A stretch of DNA of 64,000 bases from Paraherbaspirillum soli (GCF_042654985.1 NZ_JBHSMT010000028.1:248001-312000), one strand, 5' to 3'. Shown: positions 41,472 to 51,023, counted from the stretch's first letter. Translations and numbers: made by a program. The notes: a model not told the origin generated them from the sequence alone.

Positions 41472-43034
41472 CTATTTGCTCTTCACAGGCGGTTTTAATG
41501 CAATGAACCCGTGCCACAGGCGGACGATTTTGCGCAGTTCGCGCCGGCTGTCGGCGGCATAAAAGCCGCTGACGAAACCGCTGCCTGCGGCCAGCTTCGG
41601 CTGCTTGCGCACCAGCTGCTGCAATAGCTGCGCGGCCACCGCCCTATCGTTGGCGCCGCCCAATGTATCCTGCAAAGTCATCAGCGCGGCTAGATAGGCA
41701 TGCGTGCGCCGGCTCGGGAAATACGACTGGAAAAATTCTGCGACATAGCGTGTTTTCTTGGCGGCGATGCGGGTCCGGTGGCGCAGCTGAGCGTCACCAT
41801 GCTTGAGTTGCTTGCCGCGCTTTCGCAGCTTCTGCTGCAATAAGGCCAGTTTTTCCTGGGCGAATTGTTTGAGCGGCATCGCCAGCAACGCCAGCTGATC
41901 GGCGGTCTCGCTATCGCTCTCAAGCAGCACGTCGCGCCAGTGCTGGCCCTGCAACCAGCTAGCCAGCAGCAACATCAGCCGCGCATAGCGCACCGAATCG
42001 ACGGCGGCAACGGCGACTTTGCGCTGCGTCCGCGCTTGCCGCAACGCCAGCTCGCACAACGCTGTCAGTTGCGGCGCATCCGGACAGCGCACGGCGACAT
42101 TGGCCAGGGTCTCGTCGGCCAGCACTTGCCAGTCGCGCGCCGGACCCAGCTCGCCACCCAGCCAGTCGAGCTCAGCCAGGATCTCGACCGGGTTCGGCAG
42201 CGCCCGTCCAAACACATCAAATGCAGCACGCAGACGCCGCAAACCGATGCGCATCTGGTGCACGCTCTCGGGGTCGCTGCCGAACACCACGCCGGACTCG
42301 TTGCCCTGGATCTGCGCCAGGCAATCGCCGGCGATGACTTGGAACCCTTGCTCCACGTCCAATGCGGGATCCAGCTCGAACGTTTCCGCCTTGATCACCG
42401 CCGGCGGCTGCGGCACATGCAAGCCGTAGCCGCGCTCGGCCTTGCTGATATTGCCGACCCGCAGCGCAACCTTGTCCTGCAGCGCCAGGGCCAAGTCGAA
42501 CAAGCTGCCGGCATCGCCCGCCTTCAGTTCCAGCTCGACCTCGCTGATCGGCAGCTGCTGGCGGCCGTGCTGCACCGTGCCCTGATCCAGCGCCAGCTCC
42601 ACCTCGGCGCCGTCGGCCAGCCGCAATAACCAGATGGTGCGCTGAAATTCGGTCGTAAATATCGGTGTCAGGCGCTTCGCCAGAGTCGGGTCGGACAGCA
42701 ATTGCGCCAGCGGCGAATCGTCCGCCTCCGCCAAGGCGCGCAAGGCGCTCAAATCGGGATTGGCGCCGCCGACCTCGGACTCCCATTCGTGACGCTGATG
42801 CAATCCGGCTTCGACCCGGCCGCCGCCCTTGAAAGTCTGGACCCAGCTGCGCCCTACTTTGCGCACCCGCAACGCGGCCTCGTTCTGCTTCAGGTAAAGC
42901 TCCGGCGTATCGAAATAAATGCTGGTCAGCTGCTGCGTGCGCGGTTTGCCGGTTGCGGTTTGTTTTAACAATGGATGACGCCGGAAAGCGCCGACCTCGG
43001 CTGGATCGAGCAGCAGTTTTAATTCGAGTTCCAT
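41472..43034 (-). CDS. CYTH-CHAD domain protein (inorganic triphosphatase family)
   Basis: The ATG at 43034 gives 520 residues starting MELELKLLL, the ExExK signature of CYTH domains; a longer frame upstream is unsupported. The CYTH domain spans ~1-205 (IYFDTPELYLKQNEAALRVR, VELALDQGTV). The helical CHAD domain follows (~225-515) with conserved histidines and basic residues (VHQMRIGLRRLRAAFDVF; RIAAKKTRYVAEFF). E. coli YgiF with this layout hydrolyses tripolyphosphate, and CHAD domains bind polyphosphate. No operon partner is obvious. Confidence 0.93.
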   Translation of the reverse strand: MELELKLLLDPAEVGAFRRHPLLKQTATGKPRTQQLTSIYFDTPELYLKQNEAALRVRKVGRSWVQTFKGGGRVEAGLHQRHEWESEVGGANPDLSALRALAEADDSPLAQLLSDPTLAKRLTPIFTTEFQRTIWLLRLADGAEVELALDQGTVQHGRQQLPISEVELELKAGDAGSLFDLALALQDKVALRVGNISKAERGYGLHVPQPPAVIKAETFELDPALDVEQGFQVIAGDCLAQIQGNESGVVFGSDPESVHQMRIGLRRLRAAFDVFGRALPNPVEILAELDWLGGELGPARDWQVLADETLANVAVRCPDAPQLTALCELALRQARTQRKVAVAAVDSVRYARLMLLLASWLQGQHWRDVLLESDSETADQLALLAMPLKQFAQEKLALLQQKLRKRGKQLKHGDAQLRHRTRIAAKKTRYVAEFFQSYFPSRRTHAYLAALMTLQDTLGGANDRAVAAQLLQQLVRKQPKLAAGSGFVSGFYAADSRRELRKIVRLWHGFIALKPPVKSK

Positions 43035-43492
43035 GATTTTGCAGGTGTAAAAAAGCGGTGATGGGTTGGCATTGCTTGGCCCAGGTTGGCAACTGGCAGT
43101 AGCAACAGCTTGCTGGATAGCCAAAAAACATATCGACAGTATAGGCAGCCAAGCGCGCCAAGTCCCGTCAATTTTCCCGGCATACATTCAATGATTGTCA
43201 TCGCAGTTGGCGGTTTGCCTGCTGTGGCTGACGACGCCCACCCTCGCAAAACAGTGCCACACGGAAATGTCTTACCACACAAAATATGACATTTGTGACA
43301 CTGATCAGCAAAAACGCAGCGATTAGAGAATTGCATCTAAGCATTTACATTTATTTACACAAAACAACAAATTAATACAGAATGATGCCTCCTTGGGCAT
43401 TGTCGAGTTGACACCGGACGATGCTCTCGATGCGTTGCGCGGCCTATTCAGACTCGCCATTTTCCAAAAACACGACACGGAGCCCTTCCCTG
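43035..43492. other. intergenic region before the TonB receptor gene
   Basis: No gene is supported. The right half is AT-rich (43270-43385) and would carry the promoter of the TonB-dependent receptor. I see no recognisable riboswitch or Fur-box in it. Confidence 0.5.
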
Positions 43493-46192
43493 ATGAAAAA
43501 AACGCTTTTGGCATCAACCATTGCTGCAATCGGACTCATCCACCTGCCCTCGGCCTATGCTGCCGACGCCAAGGATGATGCAGTTTCGGAGTCAGAAAAA
43601 AAACTTGAACGCGTGACCATTACCGGTTCAAACATTTCGCGCATCAACAGGGAAGGCCCGACCGCGGTCGAGACCATCAAACGCGCGGAGATCGAAAAAT
43701 CTGGCGCCAGCACCGTGCTTGAGCTATTGAGCAAATTGCCATCGGTTTCCACGGTCCTGAGCGGCAACGATAATCTGTCGTTCGCGATCGGCGCATCATC
43801 GGTATCGTTGCGCGGCCTTGGTTCGAAATACACTTTGATCCTGTTGAACGGCCGTCGTCTGGCCAACTACGGTTTCGCCGACGGTGCGGAAAACTCCTTC
43901 GTCGATTTGAACAACCTGCCGCTGGCCGCGCTTGAATCAGTCGAAATCCTGCGCGACGGCGCCTCCGCGATTTACGGCTCAGACGCAGTAGCGGGCGTGA
44001 TCAATTTCAAAACCAAGAAAAACTATCAGGGCATCGAAGCCAGCGCCAACCTTGGGAGCAATGAACACGGCGACGGTAGCACTGCCAATGCCAGCATTAC
44101 CGCCGGTTTTGGCGATCTTGATAAAGATGGGCACAACTTGTTGCTGAGCGTCGACGTCTTCCATCGCGATCCGCTGTGGAGCGACAAGCACGACGCCACC
44201 AGGGACCGTGACTTCTTCACGCGCTTTCGCGGCGGCGACGCGCGCAACCCCGACCTCTATCTGGGCTCCGTACGCGACTTCACCAGCGGTGAGCCGGGCG
44301 TTCCGATTCCAGGTTGCCGAGGTACAGTTGGCGTCTCTCCCGGCACCGGCGACTTGGACTGTTTCACCAACCAAAATGTCCAGCTTACGCCGAGAATCGA
44401 ACGAATCGGGATCTCTGGAATCTTTACCCAACGTCTGAGCGGCCAGAATGAGCTGTTTGCCGAAGTCGGACTGAATCACAGCGAAGTCGATTTCGAAAGC
44501 GGCTTCCCGCGTTTTGACACTGCGTTCATAGGAAAAACCGCCGGCTCAACCAATCCCGGGCTGAACAATTTGCCAGGGCCAAGCGCCGATGGCTCGTCAG
44601 TTGGCTTTACGCCAGGCGACAAATTGCAGGTGTTTCGTCGTATTTATGAGGCGGCGCCGACCTCGGACCACATCACCAGCGATAGCCTGCGGCTAGTCGG
44701 AGGCTGGCGCGGTACGCTCGGCAACTGGGACAGCGAAGCAGCCGCCACCTACAACCGGAGTCGCCTCACCGACCGCACCACCGACGCGGTGCTGAAAGAC
44801 GCGTCGTCGGCCTCGCTGCAGCGCGGCTTGCTTGGCCAGGGCGGTTACGATCCTTTTGTTTTCCAGAATCCTGCCAGCGTGGTCGATCCGCTACTGACAA
44901 CCGCCCGCCGTGAATCCATCTCGCAACTGGAAACGGCGGACTGGAAAATGTCCACGCCCAAGCTGTTCTCTTTGTTCTCCGAATCGGTCGGATTCGCCTG
45001 GGGTGCGCAAGCCAGTCACGAATCCATCGACGATCGGCCGGATCCACAGATGGTGGCGGGAAACATTACGAATTCGGGCGCAACCGCCAGCAGGGCCAGC
45101 CGCTCGGTATATTCGCTGTATGGCGAATTTAACGTGCCGATCATGAAGCAGATTGAAATGCAGTTGGCGCTGCGCGGCGATCATTACAGCGACTTCGGCA
45201 ATTCGGTCAATCCAAAAATCGCGCTGGCCTGGCGTCCTTCGAAAGAAGTCCTGGTCAGAGGCTCGGCCACCACCTCGTTCAAGGCGCCGACCCTGCCGGA
45301 AATCAGCTCGACCACGACCGGCTATGCCAACAGAGTTGCCGATTACGCCCGCTGCGGCCCGCTCGGGTATGTGGGCGCAAATTGCAGTTACAGCCCACGC
45401 CAGTTTTCAGTAGGGAATCCAAAGCTGGAGGCGGAAAAAGCCAATAACTACTCGTTCGGTCTGGTGCTGCAACCGACCAAAGAGCTGTCGGCAAGCATCG
45501 ACTGGTACGGCATCTGGCAACGCAACACGATCCAGGCGCTGGACCCGCAATACCTGGTCGACCATGAAGACAGCATCCCGGGTTACGCCGCACTGGTAGG
45601 CCGCGATCCGCGCAATTCCGCTTTGGAAGCCAAGCATCCGGGACTCACCAAGGGCCGTATCAGTACCGTCACTACGCCCTATATGAATGTCGGCAAAACC
45701 AATACCCAGGGACTGGACATCGATCTGAAATACGGATTGCCGCTCGGCAGCTGGGGCAAGCTGACCTTCCGCGAGGTCAATAACTACACCCTCAGTTTCA
45801 ACCAAAGCATTACCCCAGGCGCCACACCGGTCAGCCGACTGGACACGCTCAACCATCCGCGCTGGAGCAATTCGTTCCGGGTCGGCTATGAGTACGGCGT
45901 CCACGAACTGGCCTTCACCGCGAGAACCCAGGCCAGTACGCTCAATATCGACGACCCGACCCACGCTCAGGACCCGGCCATTACCAATGCGCGGATTCCT
46001 TCTTTCACGGTATGGGACATGAACTTCAATACCCGGCCGAGCAAGAACCTGACGCTGAACTTCGGCGTCAACAATCTGTTCGACAAGGCACCGATCTATG
46101 CGAATACGGCCTATCTCGATGACTTCGTGCAAAGCCGGAACGACCTGACCGGGCGCTTCATCTACGCCAACATGCGGTATCAGTTCAAGTAA
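43493..46192 (+). CDS. TonB-dependent outer-membrane receptor
   Basis: The ATG at 43493 gives 899 residues with a signal peptide ending PSAYA|AD. A TonB-box-like stretch (LERVTITGSNISRINREG) precedes the plug domain (VSLRGLGSKYTLILLNGRRLANYG, VEILRDGASAIYGSDAVAGVINF), then a large barrel ending in YANMRYQFK. The plug resembles the group common in Xanthomonas and Caulobacter that imports oligosaccharides or peptides. No enzyme or transporter gene adjoins it, so the substrate is open. A 12-bp perfect stem follows the stop. Confidence 0.93.
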   Translation: MKKTLLASTIAAIGLIHLPSAYAADAKDDAVSESEKKLERVTITGSNISRINREGPTAVETIKRAEIEKSGASTVLELLSKLPSVSTVLSGNDNLSFAIGASSVSLRGLGSKYTLILLNGRRLANYGFADGAENSFVDLNNLPLAALESVEILRDGASAIYGSDAVAGVINFKTKKNYQGIEASANLGSNEHGDGSTANASITAGFGDLDKDGHNLLLSVDVFHRDPLWSDKHDATRDRDFFTRFRGGDARNPDLYLGSVRDFTSGEPGVPIPGCRGTVGVSPGTGDLDCFTNQNVQLTPRIERIGISGIFTQRLSGQNELFAEVGLNHSEVDFESGFPRFDTAFIGKTAGSTNPGLNNLPGPSADGSSVGFTPGDKLQVFRRIYEAAPTSDHITSDSLRLVGGWRGTLGNWDSEAAATYNRSRLTDRTTDAVLKDASSASLQRGLLGQGGYDPFVFQNPASVVDPLLTTARRESISQLETADWKMSTPKLFSLFSESVGFAWGAQASHESIDDRPDPQMVAGNITNSGATASRASRSVYSLYGEFNVPIMKQIEMQLALRGDHYSDFGNSVNPKIALAWRPSKEVLVRGSATTSFKAPTLPEISSTTTGYANRVADYARCGPLGYVGANCSYSPRQFSVGNPKLEAEKANNYSFGLVLQPTKELSASIDWYGIWQRNTIQALDPQYLVDHEDSIPGYAALVGRDPRNSALEAKHPGLTKGRISTVTTPYMNVGKTNTQGLDIDLKYGLPLGSWGKLTFREVNNYTLSFNQSITPGATPVSRLDTLNHPRWSNSFRVGYEYGVHELAFTARTQASTLNIDDPTHAQDPAITNARIPSFTVWDMNFNTRPSKNLTLNFGVNNLFDKAPIYANTAYLDDFVQSRNDLTGRFIYANMRYQFK

Positions 46193-46207
46193 GCCAGCAA
46201 TATGAAC

Positions 46208-46242
46208 GGCGTCGGCGGGCGCGAAAGTGCCCCGCCGACGCC
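46208..46242 (+). terminator. strong hairpin after the TonB receptor gene
   Basis: GGCGTCGGCGGG (46208-46219) pairs perfectly with CCCGCCGACGCC (46231-46242). There is no T-run, so it may stabilise the mRNA end or act with Rho. Confidence 0.6.
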
Positions 46243-46657
46243 GCCGCAGCGACTGCAAGTCCCTCCTTCCGCTACGCCCCCCTCACCCTCAAACCATCCC
46301 ACCCCGCCAAAGCGCGGCAGCGCTTGGCCGCCATCGGATATCGCATCCGCAAAATAAGATTTGTCTCATCCGATTAATAAGATCGCACCGATTTTCGCTA
46401 TGCCGTGCCGCAGCAATAATGGCGGTCATGACAAAAGCAGCGCAATTATTCCAGTTCCAATTGATCGTCAAGCCTGTCAATGACCTGAGTAGCGACTTCA
46501 TGCCGGGCGGCTTGTTCACGCTGGAAATCAAGCACCTGTAAGGTGCGTCGCCTTTCCTTGCAATCTCCCTGATGGCTGGTCATCCCGCGTCTGTCGTGAA
46601 AGCGGCACACAGGTTTTTCGCATTCATTTACTCATCCTTAATTCGGAGTCACCCACC
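46243..46657. other. intergenic region between TonB receptor and small secreted protein
   Basis: No gene is firmly supported. A 40-codon frame from 46422 to 46541 (ending FTLEIKHL) has a protein-like composition but no ribosome site, so it is left uncalled. The last 40 bases include GGAG before the next ATG. Confidence 0.45.
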
Positions 46658-47056
46658 ATGAAACTCACGCCATCCGCCATCAGACTTCGCCCCATGATCC
46701 AGGCCGCCTGCCTGCTTGGCTTGCTCGCCGGCGGCGCGTCGCATGCCACAGGCGTACTGCCGGACACCTCGGTCGTGATCGTCAACGAAGAAGACGGCGA
46801 AGGCGCCATCAACATCAAGAACACCGACGGCAAACCGGTGGCCAGCAATACCAAAGTCGATTTGCCGAAAACCTATATCCTGCCCGGCGAAAAACTCGAC
46901 CTGATGGTCGATAGCTACGACGCGCCCATCGCCGGCGCCCCGGCGCCAGCGGCTAAAGCTGCGGCAGTTGATTCGATCGATCATGCATCCGCTCACGCAT
47001 CCGTTCATGCTGCCGCTTATGCAGCCTATAACGCGGCAAACAAATCGCACAGGTGA
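46658..47056 (+). CDS. small secreted protein of unknown function (132 aa)
   Basis: A signal peptide (AACLLGLLAGGASHA|TG) precedes a short acidic domain (VVIVNEEDGEGAINIKNTDG, LPGEKLDLMVDSYD) and an Ala/His-rich tail (HASAHASVHAAAYAAYNAA). I do not recognise a family. It is close to the TonB receptor on the same strand but 465 bases away, so linkage is uncertain. Confidence 0.6.
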   Translation: MKLTPSAIRLRPMIQAACLLGLLAGGASHATGVLPDTSVVIVNEEDGEGAINIKNTDGKPVASNTKVDLPKTYILPGEKLDLMVDSYDAPIAGAPAPAAKAAAVDSIDHASAHASVHAAAYAAYNAANKSHR

Positions 47057-47149
47057 ATGCCTTGCGCCGTCTTGCCGCATGCGCTGTCTTATTTGCGACG
47101 GCCTTGCCGCAGATTAAACAGCGCTGCCGCTACTGTGGCGCACCAGCGT

Positions 47150-47201
47150 ATCGAGATAGGCGGGTTTGCCAAACTCTGCCGTAGGTTTTTCGAGGTACCC
47201 C
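47150..47201. repeat. GGCACCTC-type repeat, copy C (right half only)
   Basis: TCGAGATAGGCGGGTTTGCC and GCCGTAGGTTTTTCGAGGTA match the right half of copy B. The left half is missing. It abuts the stop codon of the TRIC-type gene. Confidence 0.7.
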
Positions 47202-47824
47202 TAATCGAAGCCGCGCAAGCGGTCGCTATTAAAGCTCGGCAATTGCCAATGAAAGCGCATCGCCAGCAGACGGAACAGGAAGCCCGCGCCTATCGCAAGC
47301 AGCGGCGCCAACGCCGGATCGATCTCGAACCGGAGCAAGCCGACATATAGCGCACCGGTAAAAAGTGCGACGGTGGCATAAAATTCACGTTGCAGCACCA
47401 GCGGAATCTGGTTGCACAACACGTCGCGCAGCAAGCCGCCGAAAACGCCGGTCATCACGCCGGCCAGCACCACAATGCCGGGGTGTAAGTCAAAGGCTCG
47501 GGCGACATCGCAACCGATCACGCTAAACGCCACCAGTCCCAATGCATCGACCAGCAAAAACACGGTGCGCAAATGGTGCATGAAACGCGCCACCAGCGCC
47601 GTCGCGATGGATGCACCGATCGTGAACAACAGGTATTCGGGATGGGCGATCCAGCCCAGCGGATAGTGGCCGAGCAGCACATCCCGGATCGAGCCGCCGC
47701 CCAGTGCGGTGACCGTGCCGATCAGGCACAGACCGAACAAATCCATGCCGCGCCGCATGCCCATGATGGCGCCGGACATGGCCTCGGCCACGATGGCGAT
47801 CAGGTAGATGGTGTGCAGCAGCAT
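47201..47824 (-). CDS. TRIC/UPF0126 family membrane channel
   Basis: The 207-residue protein has seven membrane helices and the repeated glycine-rich motif of the family: GAIMGMRRGMDLFGLCLIGT and GVMTGVFGGLLRDVLCNQIP (with GGSIRDVLLG). Bacterial TRIC proteins form trimeric potassium/cation channels; others of this group are annotated as glycine or unknown transporters. Its 3' end coincides with a half copy of the 120-bp repeat. Confidence 0.93.
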   Translation of the reverse strand: MLLHTIYLIAIVAEAMSGAIMGMRRGMDLFGLCLIGTVTALGGGSIRDVLLGHYPLGWIAHPEYLLFTIGASIATALVARFMHHLRTVFLLVDALGLVAFSVIGCDVARAFDLHPGIVVLAGVMTGVFGGLLRDVLCNQIPLVLQREFYATVALFTGALYVGLLRFEIDPALAPLLAIGAGFLFRLLAMRFHWQLPSFNSDRLRGFD

Positions 47825-47916
47825 GGGTTGGCTCCTTGGGTGGAAGATCTGATGATGGTGTTATAGGGCTCAAGCAAATCAACACCTCGGCGTTCCGTGG
47901 CCCGTTGAACGGGCGG

Positions 47917-47984
47917 TAGGTTGGGCTGCAAAGCCCAACATTTCTTTAATCATGACCAAACGTTGGGCTTTGCAGCCCAACCTA
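47917..47984. repeat. GTTGGGCTT hairpin repeat, copy 3
   Basis: TAGGTTGGGCTGCAAAGCCC and its partner GGGCTTTGCAGCCCAACCTA are near-perfect inverted repeats around a 30-base centre shared with the copy at 24896 (CATTTCTTTAATC...GACCAAACG). It lies between the nucleosidase-like and TRIC genes. Confidence 0.8.
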
Positions 47985-48008
47985 CGCATCTACGTTGATG
48001 CATCGCGA

Positions 48009-49052
48009 TCAGTGCGTATGACGACGCTTCCATGCGTCCAGGAAGGCTAGCGTCACACTGGCCTCGTTGGTTTCGGCCAGGCCGCTGCCGAAGAAGGCGC
48101 CGACATCCTTGAAATCATTGCCGCCGGCCAGGTCCGACAAGCTGCGGAACGCAATGAACGGCACCCGATTGGCATACGCGACATGGGCGAAAGCCGCGGT
48201 TTCCATATCCACCGCTTCCGCCTGCAAGCTGCTGTACAGGTAAGCACGGTAATCGGGATTGGCCAGGAAGGCAGTGCCGGACACCGCCCTGCCGCCAACG
48301 CGCAAGACGGGTTGGGTGCTGACGCACAAGGAGGGATTTTTCGGTCCGCACTTTGCCAGCTCAGGCTTCAAGGTACGCGCCACCGCCAGCATCGCCGGAT
48401 CAGCCTGATAGTCAAAACGGAACTCGCCTTGCGGCGCATTGGCCGCATTCATCACAAAATTGTCGCGCATGAAAAGACCGGTGCTGACCGCGCCCTTAGG
48501 CGTACCGATCTTGAAATCGGGGCGCGGCTGGCCGTCTTGGGTCGCCAATTTGAGGCCCAGGCAGCTGACATCGCCGGCCGTACCGCAGGCCGCGGGCACG
48601 CTGCCGTCGCCGTTCCAGTACACCTCCATCGGCATCGCCCAGCGCTCCGGCACGATCACGTCGCCGACATGGCTGGCCGGATTGACGCCGCCGGCAATCC
48701 CGCTCAACAACAAGCGTTCGATATGAAAATGATCCAGCATCAGTTGCGTCATCATGGTCGCATTGATCATGCTGACCCCGCTCAACACTATCGTCACCGG
48801 GTTGCCGCGCAGCTCACCGGTGGTAAAGCGATTGCCGTTGATCAGCCAGTCGTGTTTTTTCTCGGTCTGCGCCAGCAGGATGTCGGCCTCGGCGCCAAAA
48901 GCCGAGACTATCCCGATGCGGGGCGTGCACTCGGTCAGGCAATGATGATCGGCCACCGGCACCGCGCAGGCCGCGGTCATCAGGGTGGCGCCGGCCAGCA
49001 CGGCACAGCCGGCCCGGCGCAAGATTTTCAATAGAAGAGGTTGAGTAAACAA
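48009..49052 (-). CDS. exported nucleosidase/phosphorylase family protein
   Basis: The 347-residue precursor, probably from TTG at 49052 after AAGGGACTC, has an N-terminal export signal (GCAVLAGATLMTAACAVP, possibly a lipoprotein). The mature part has the PNP/UDP phosphorylase fold: GIVSAFGAEADIL, VLSGVSMINATMMTQ, LLSGIAGGVNPASHVGDVIVPERW, QAEAVDMETAAFAHVA and FRSLSDLAGG. The VDMET and late Asp positions match MTA/SAH nucleosidase. Periplasmic versions are uncommon and could salvage extracellular nucleosides. Substrate is not determined. Confidence 0.85.
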   Translation of the reverse strand: MFTQPLLLKILRRAGCAVLAGATLMTAACAVPVADHHCLTECTPRIGIVSAFGAEADILLAQTEKKHDWLINGNRFTTGELRGNPVTIVLSGVSMINATMMTQLMLDHFHIERLLLSGIAGGVNPASHVGDVIVPERWAMPMEVYWNGDGSVPAACGTAGDVSCLGLKLATQDGQPRPDFKIGTPKGAVSTGLFMRDNFVMNAANAPQGEFRFDYQADPAMLAVARTLKPELAKCGPKNPSLCVSTQPVLRVGGRAVSGTAFLANPDYRAYLYSSLQAEAVDMETAAFAHVAYANRVPFIAFRSLSDLAGGNDFKDVGAFFGSGLAETNEASVTLAFLDAWKRRHTH

Positions 49053-49221
49053 GAGAGTCCCTTTCGCTGGATGGATTCAGGTGCCGGTGGGCACCGGTAA
49101 GTGTCAATTAATCAGTCAATGCGACGAGCTTTTGCAAAAAGACAGGCAGGCGATCGCGGCCTCGAGAATAACCGAAGTGGCGTGGGCAGGAATAGCCCTA
49201 AAGAAACAAAACGGGGTTGAA

Positions 49222-49389
49222 GTAGGTCGGAAAAGCGTAGCGCCTTCCGACATGGCGAACCACCGAAAAAAGCCAAGGGCTTGACCAAGTGATGCGATTC
49301 ACGCCGTCGGAAGGGTGTAGCAGGGGTTTCAGATGGCATGCCATCTGCCTGCGGAACGGTATCCGCTTGCAAGCGGATACGCGCCCTGC
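49222..49389. repeat. interrupted composite repeat with the 78-bp palindromic module, inverted
   Basis: A GTAGGTCGGAAAAGCGTAGC block (49222-49251) precedes the reverse complement of the module at ~56296-56375. It includes the perfect palindrome CAGATGGCATGCCATCTG (49330-49347) and GTATCCGCTTGCAAGCGGAT (49359-49378). It is cut by the N run. Confidence 0.75.
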
Positions 49390-49399
49390 NNNNNNNNNN
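49390..49399. other. assembly gap (10 Ns)
   Basis: Ten undetermined bases. The flanks are repeat sequence on the left and a gene fragment on the right, the usual cause of a short-read assembly break. True gap size is unknown. Confidence 0.99.
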
Positions 49400-49402
49400 G
49401 AC

Positions 49403-49480
49403 TTATCGACGCTCTTTTAAGTGCATGGCATTGCGGCGCTCGATATCCGCGGCGGCCTGTTCCGCCAGATTTTGCACAGC
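49403..49480 (-). pseudogene. C-terminal fragment of a paralogue of the 25290 gene
   Basis: On the minus strand the frame ends AEQAAADIERRNAMHLKERR then stop, nearly the same as the C-terminus of the 25290 protein (GEKAARDIERRNEKYLKERR). The 5' part is replaced by a 96-bp repeat three bases upstream. It is the remains of a second family member, possibly disrupted by the repeat, or part of a real gene confused by the nearby assembly gap. Confidence 0.7.
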
Positions 49481-49482
49481 AA

Positions 49483-49578
49483 GTAGGGCGGAAAAGCGCA
49501 GCGCTTTCCGCCGTTTTGGATGCATCAAATGCATGCGGCATATCCAGCGGCGGAAGGCGCCACGCTTTTCCGCCCTAC
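49483..49578. repeat. 96-bp GTAGGGCGGA palindromic repeat, copy 5
   Basis: Exactly 96 bp with intact GTAGGGCGGAAAAGCGCAGC and GCTTTTCCGCCCTAC ends. It lies between the gene fragment and dbpA. Confidence 0.87.
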
Positions 49579-49634
49579 CTCCAACCTGCGTCACCTGTTA
49601 GACTTGCCTCCTTTTTACGCTGGCGACCTCTATT

Positions 49635-51023
49635 GTGACTATCTCTTCTTTCTCCACCCTCCCCCTGGCGCCGGCGCTGTTAAGCAACCTGGACAGCCTT
49701 GGTTATCACAAGATGACGGCGATCCAGGAGCAAAGCCTGCCGGTGATCCTGGAGCGGCGCGACCTGATCGCGCAGGCCAAGACCGGCAGCGGCAAGACCG
49801 CGGCGTTCGGCATCGGCATCCTGCACAAGCTCAATCCGACTTATTTCGCGATCCAGGCGCTGGTGCTATGCCCTACCCGCGAGCTGGCCGACCAGGTGGC
49901 GAAGGAATTGCGCCGGCTGGCGCGCAGTGCCGGCAACATCAAGGTGCTGACCTTGTGCGGCGGATCGCCGATGGGGCCGCAGATCGGTTCGCTGGAGCAT
50001 GGCGCGCATATCGTGGTCGGCACCCCGGGCCGGATCCGCGATCACATCGGGCGCGGCAGCATCAATCTGGGCACGGTGCAGACGCTGGTGCTGGACGAGG
50101 CCGACCGCATGGTGGACATGGGCTTTTACGAAGAAATCTCGGGCATCGTCAGCGCCTGCCCGGCGCGCCGCCAGACGCTGCTGTTTTCCGCCACATATCC
50201 GGACGATATCCGCAAGGCCAGCGCGGAATTTTTGCGCGATCCGGTCGAGGTCAAGGTCGAGGCCCAGCATCATGCCGGCCAGATCGAGCAGCGCTTTTAC
50301 GAGGTGTCGTATGAAGGCCGCAATGCGGCGGTGGCGCAATTGCTGAACCACTTCCGGCCGGTGTCGACCATCGCCTTTTGCAACACCAAGATCCATTGCC
50401 GCGAGCTGGCGGCCGAATTGCGCGAGCAAGGCTTTAGCGCGCTGGCGCTGTACGGCGAGCTGGAGCAGCGCGAGCGCGACGAGATCCTGGTGCAGTTTTC
50501 CAATCAAAGCTGTTCGGTGCTGGTGGCAACCGATGTCGCCGCGCGCGGCCTGGATATCCAGACCTTGGGGGCGGTGATCAATGTCGATGTATCGAAAGAT
50601 ACCGAGGTGCATATCCATCGAGTCGGCCGCACCGGCCGCGGTCACGACAAGGGTCTGGCGCTGAGCCTGTGCGCGCCGAACGAGAAAAAATGGGTCAAGC
50701 TGATCGAGGACTATCAGCATGGTCCGGTCAGCTGGTTCGATCTGGCGGAACTGGAGCCGGCCGATGGCGGTCCGTTGCAAGCGCCGATGGTCAGCTTGTG
50801 CATCATGGGCGGCAAAAAGGACAAGCTGCGCCCTGGCGATTTGCTGGGTGCGCTGACCGGCGACGCCGGGCTGACCAAGGAGCAAGTCGGCAAGATCAGC
50901 GTGTTCGAGTTCATGACCTATGTGGCGCTGGACCGGCGCGTCGCCAAGCATGCTTTTGCGCGTTTAAGCAGCGGCAATATCAAGGGCCGGAATTTCAAGA
51001 TGCGGTTTGTTGTGCCTGTGTAA
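49635..51023 (+). CDS. dbpA: ATP-dependent RNA helicase DbpA
   Basis: The 462-residue protein starts at a GTG. It has all DEAD-box motifs: Q motif (KMTAIQEQSLP), AKTGSGKTAAF, PTRELADQ, VLDEADRM, SATYPDD, ALYGELEQRERD, ATDVAARGLDI and HRVGRTGRG. The last ~75 residues form the DbpA-type RNA-binding domain (LCIMGGKKDKLRPGDLLGAL, NIKGRNFKMRF) that recognises hairpin 92 of 23S rRNA. It acts in large-subunit assembly. No operon partner is present. Confidence 0.97.
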   Translation: MTISSFSTLPLAPALLSNLDSLGYHKMTAIQEQSLPVILERRDLIAQAKTGSGKTAAFGIGILHKLNPTYFAIQALVLCPTRELADQVAKELRRLARSAGNIKVLTLCGGSPMGPQIGSLEHGAHIVVGTPGRIRDHIGRGSINLGTVQTLVLDEADRMVDMGFYEEISGIVSACPARRQTLLFSATYPDDIRKASAEFLRDPVEVKVEAQHHAGQIEQRFYEVSYEGRNAAVAQLLNHFRPVSTIAFCNTKIHCRELAAELREQGFSALALYGELEQRERDEILVQFSNQSCSVLVATDVAARGLDIQTLGAVINVDVSKDTEVHIHRVGRTGRGHDKGLALSLCAPNEKKWVKLIEDYQHGPVSWFDLAELEPADGGPLQAPMVSLCIMGGKKDKLRPGDLLGALTGDAGLTKEQVGKISVFEFMTYVALDRRVAKHAFARLSSGNIKGRNFKMRFVVPV

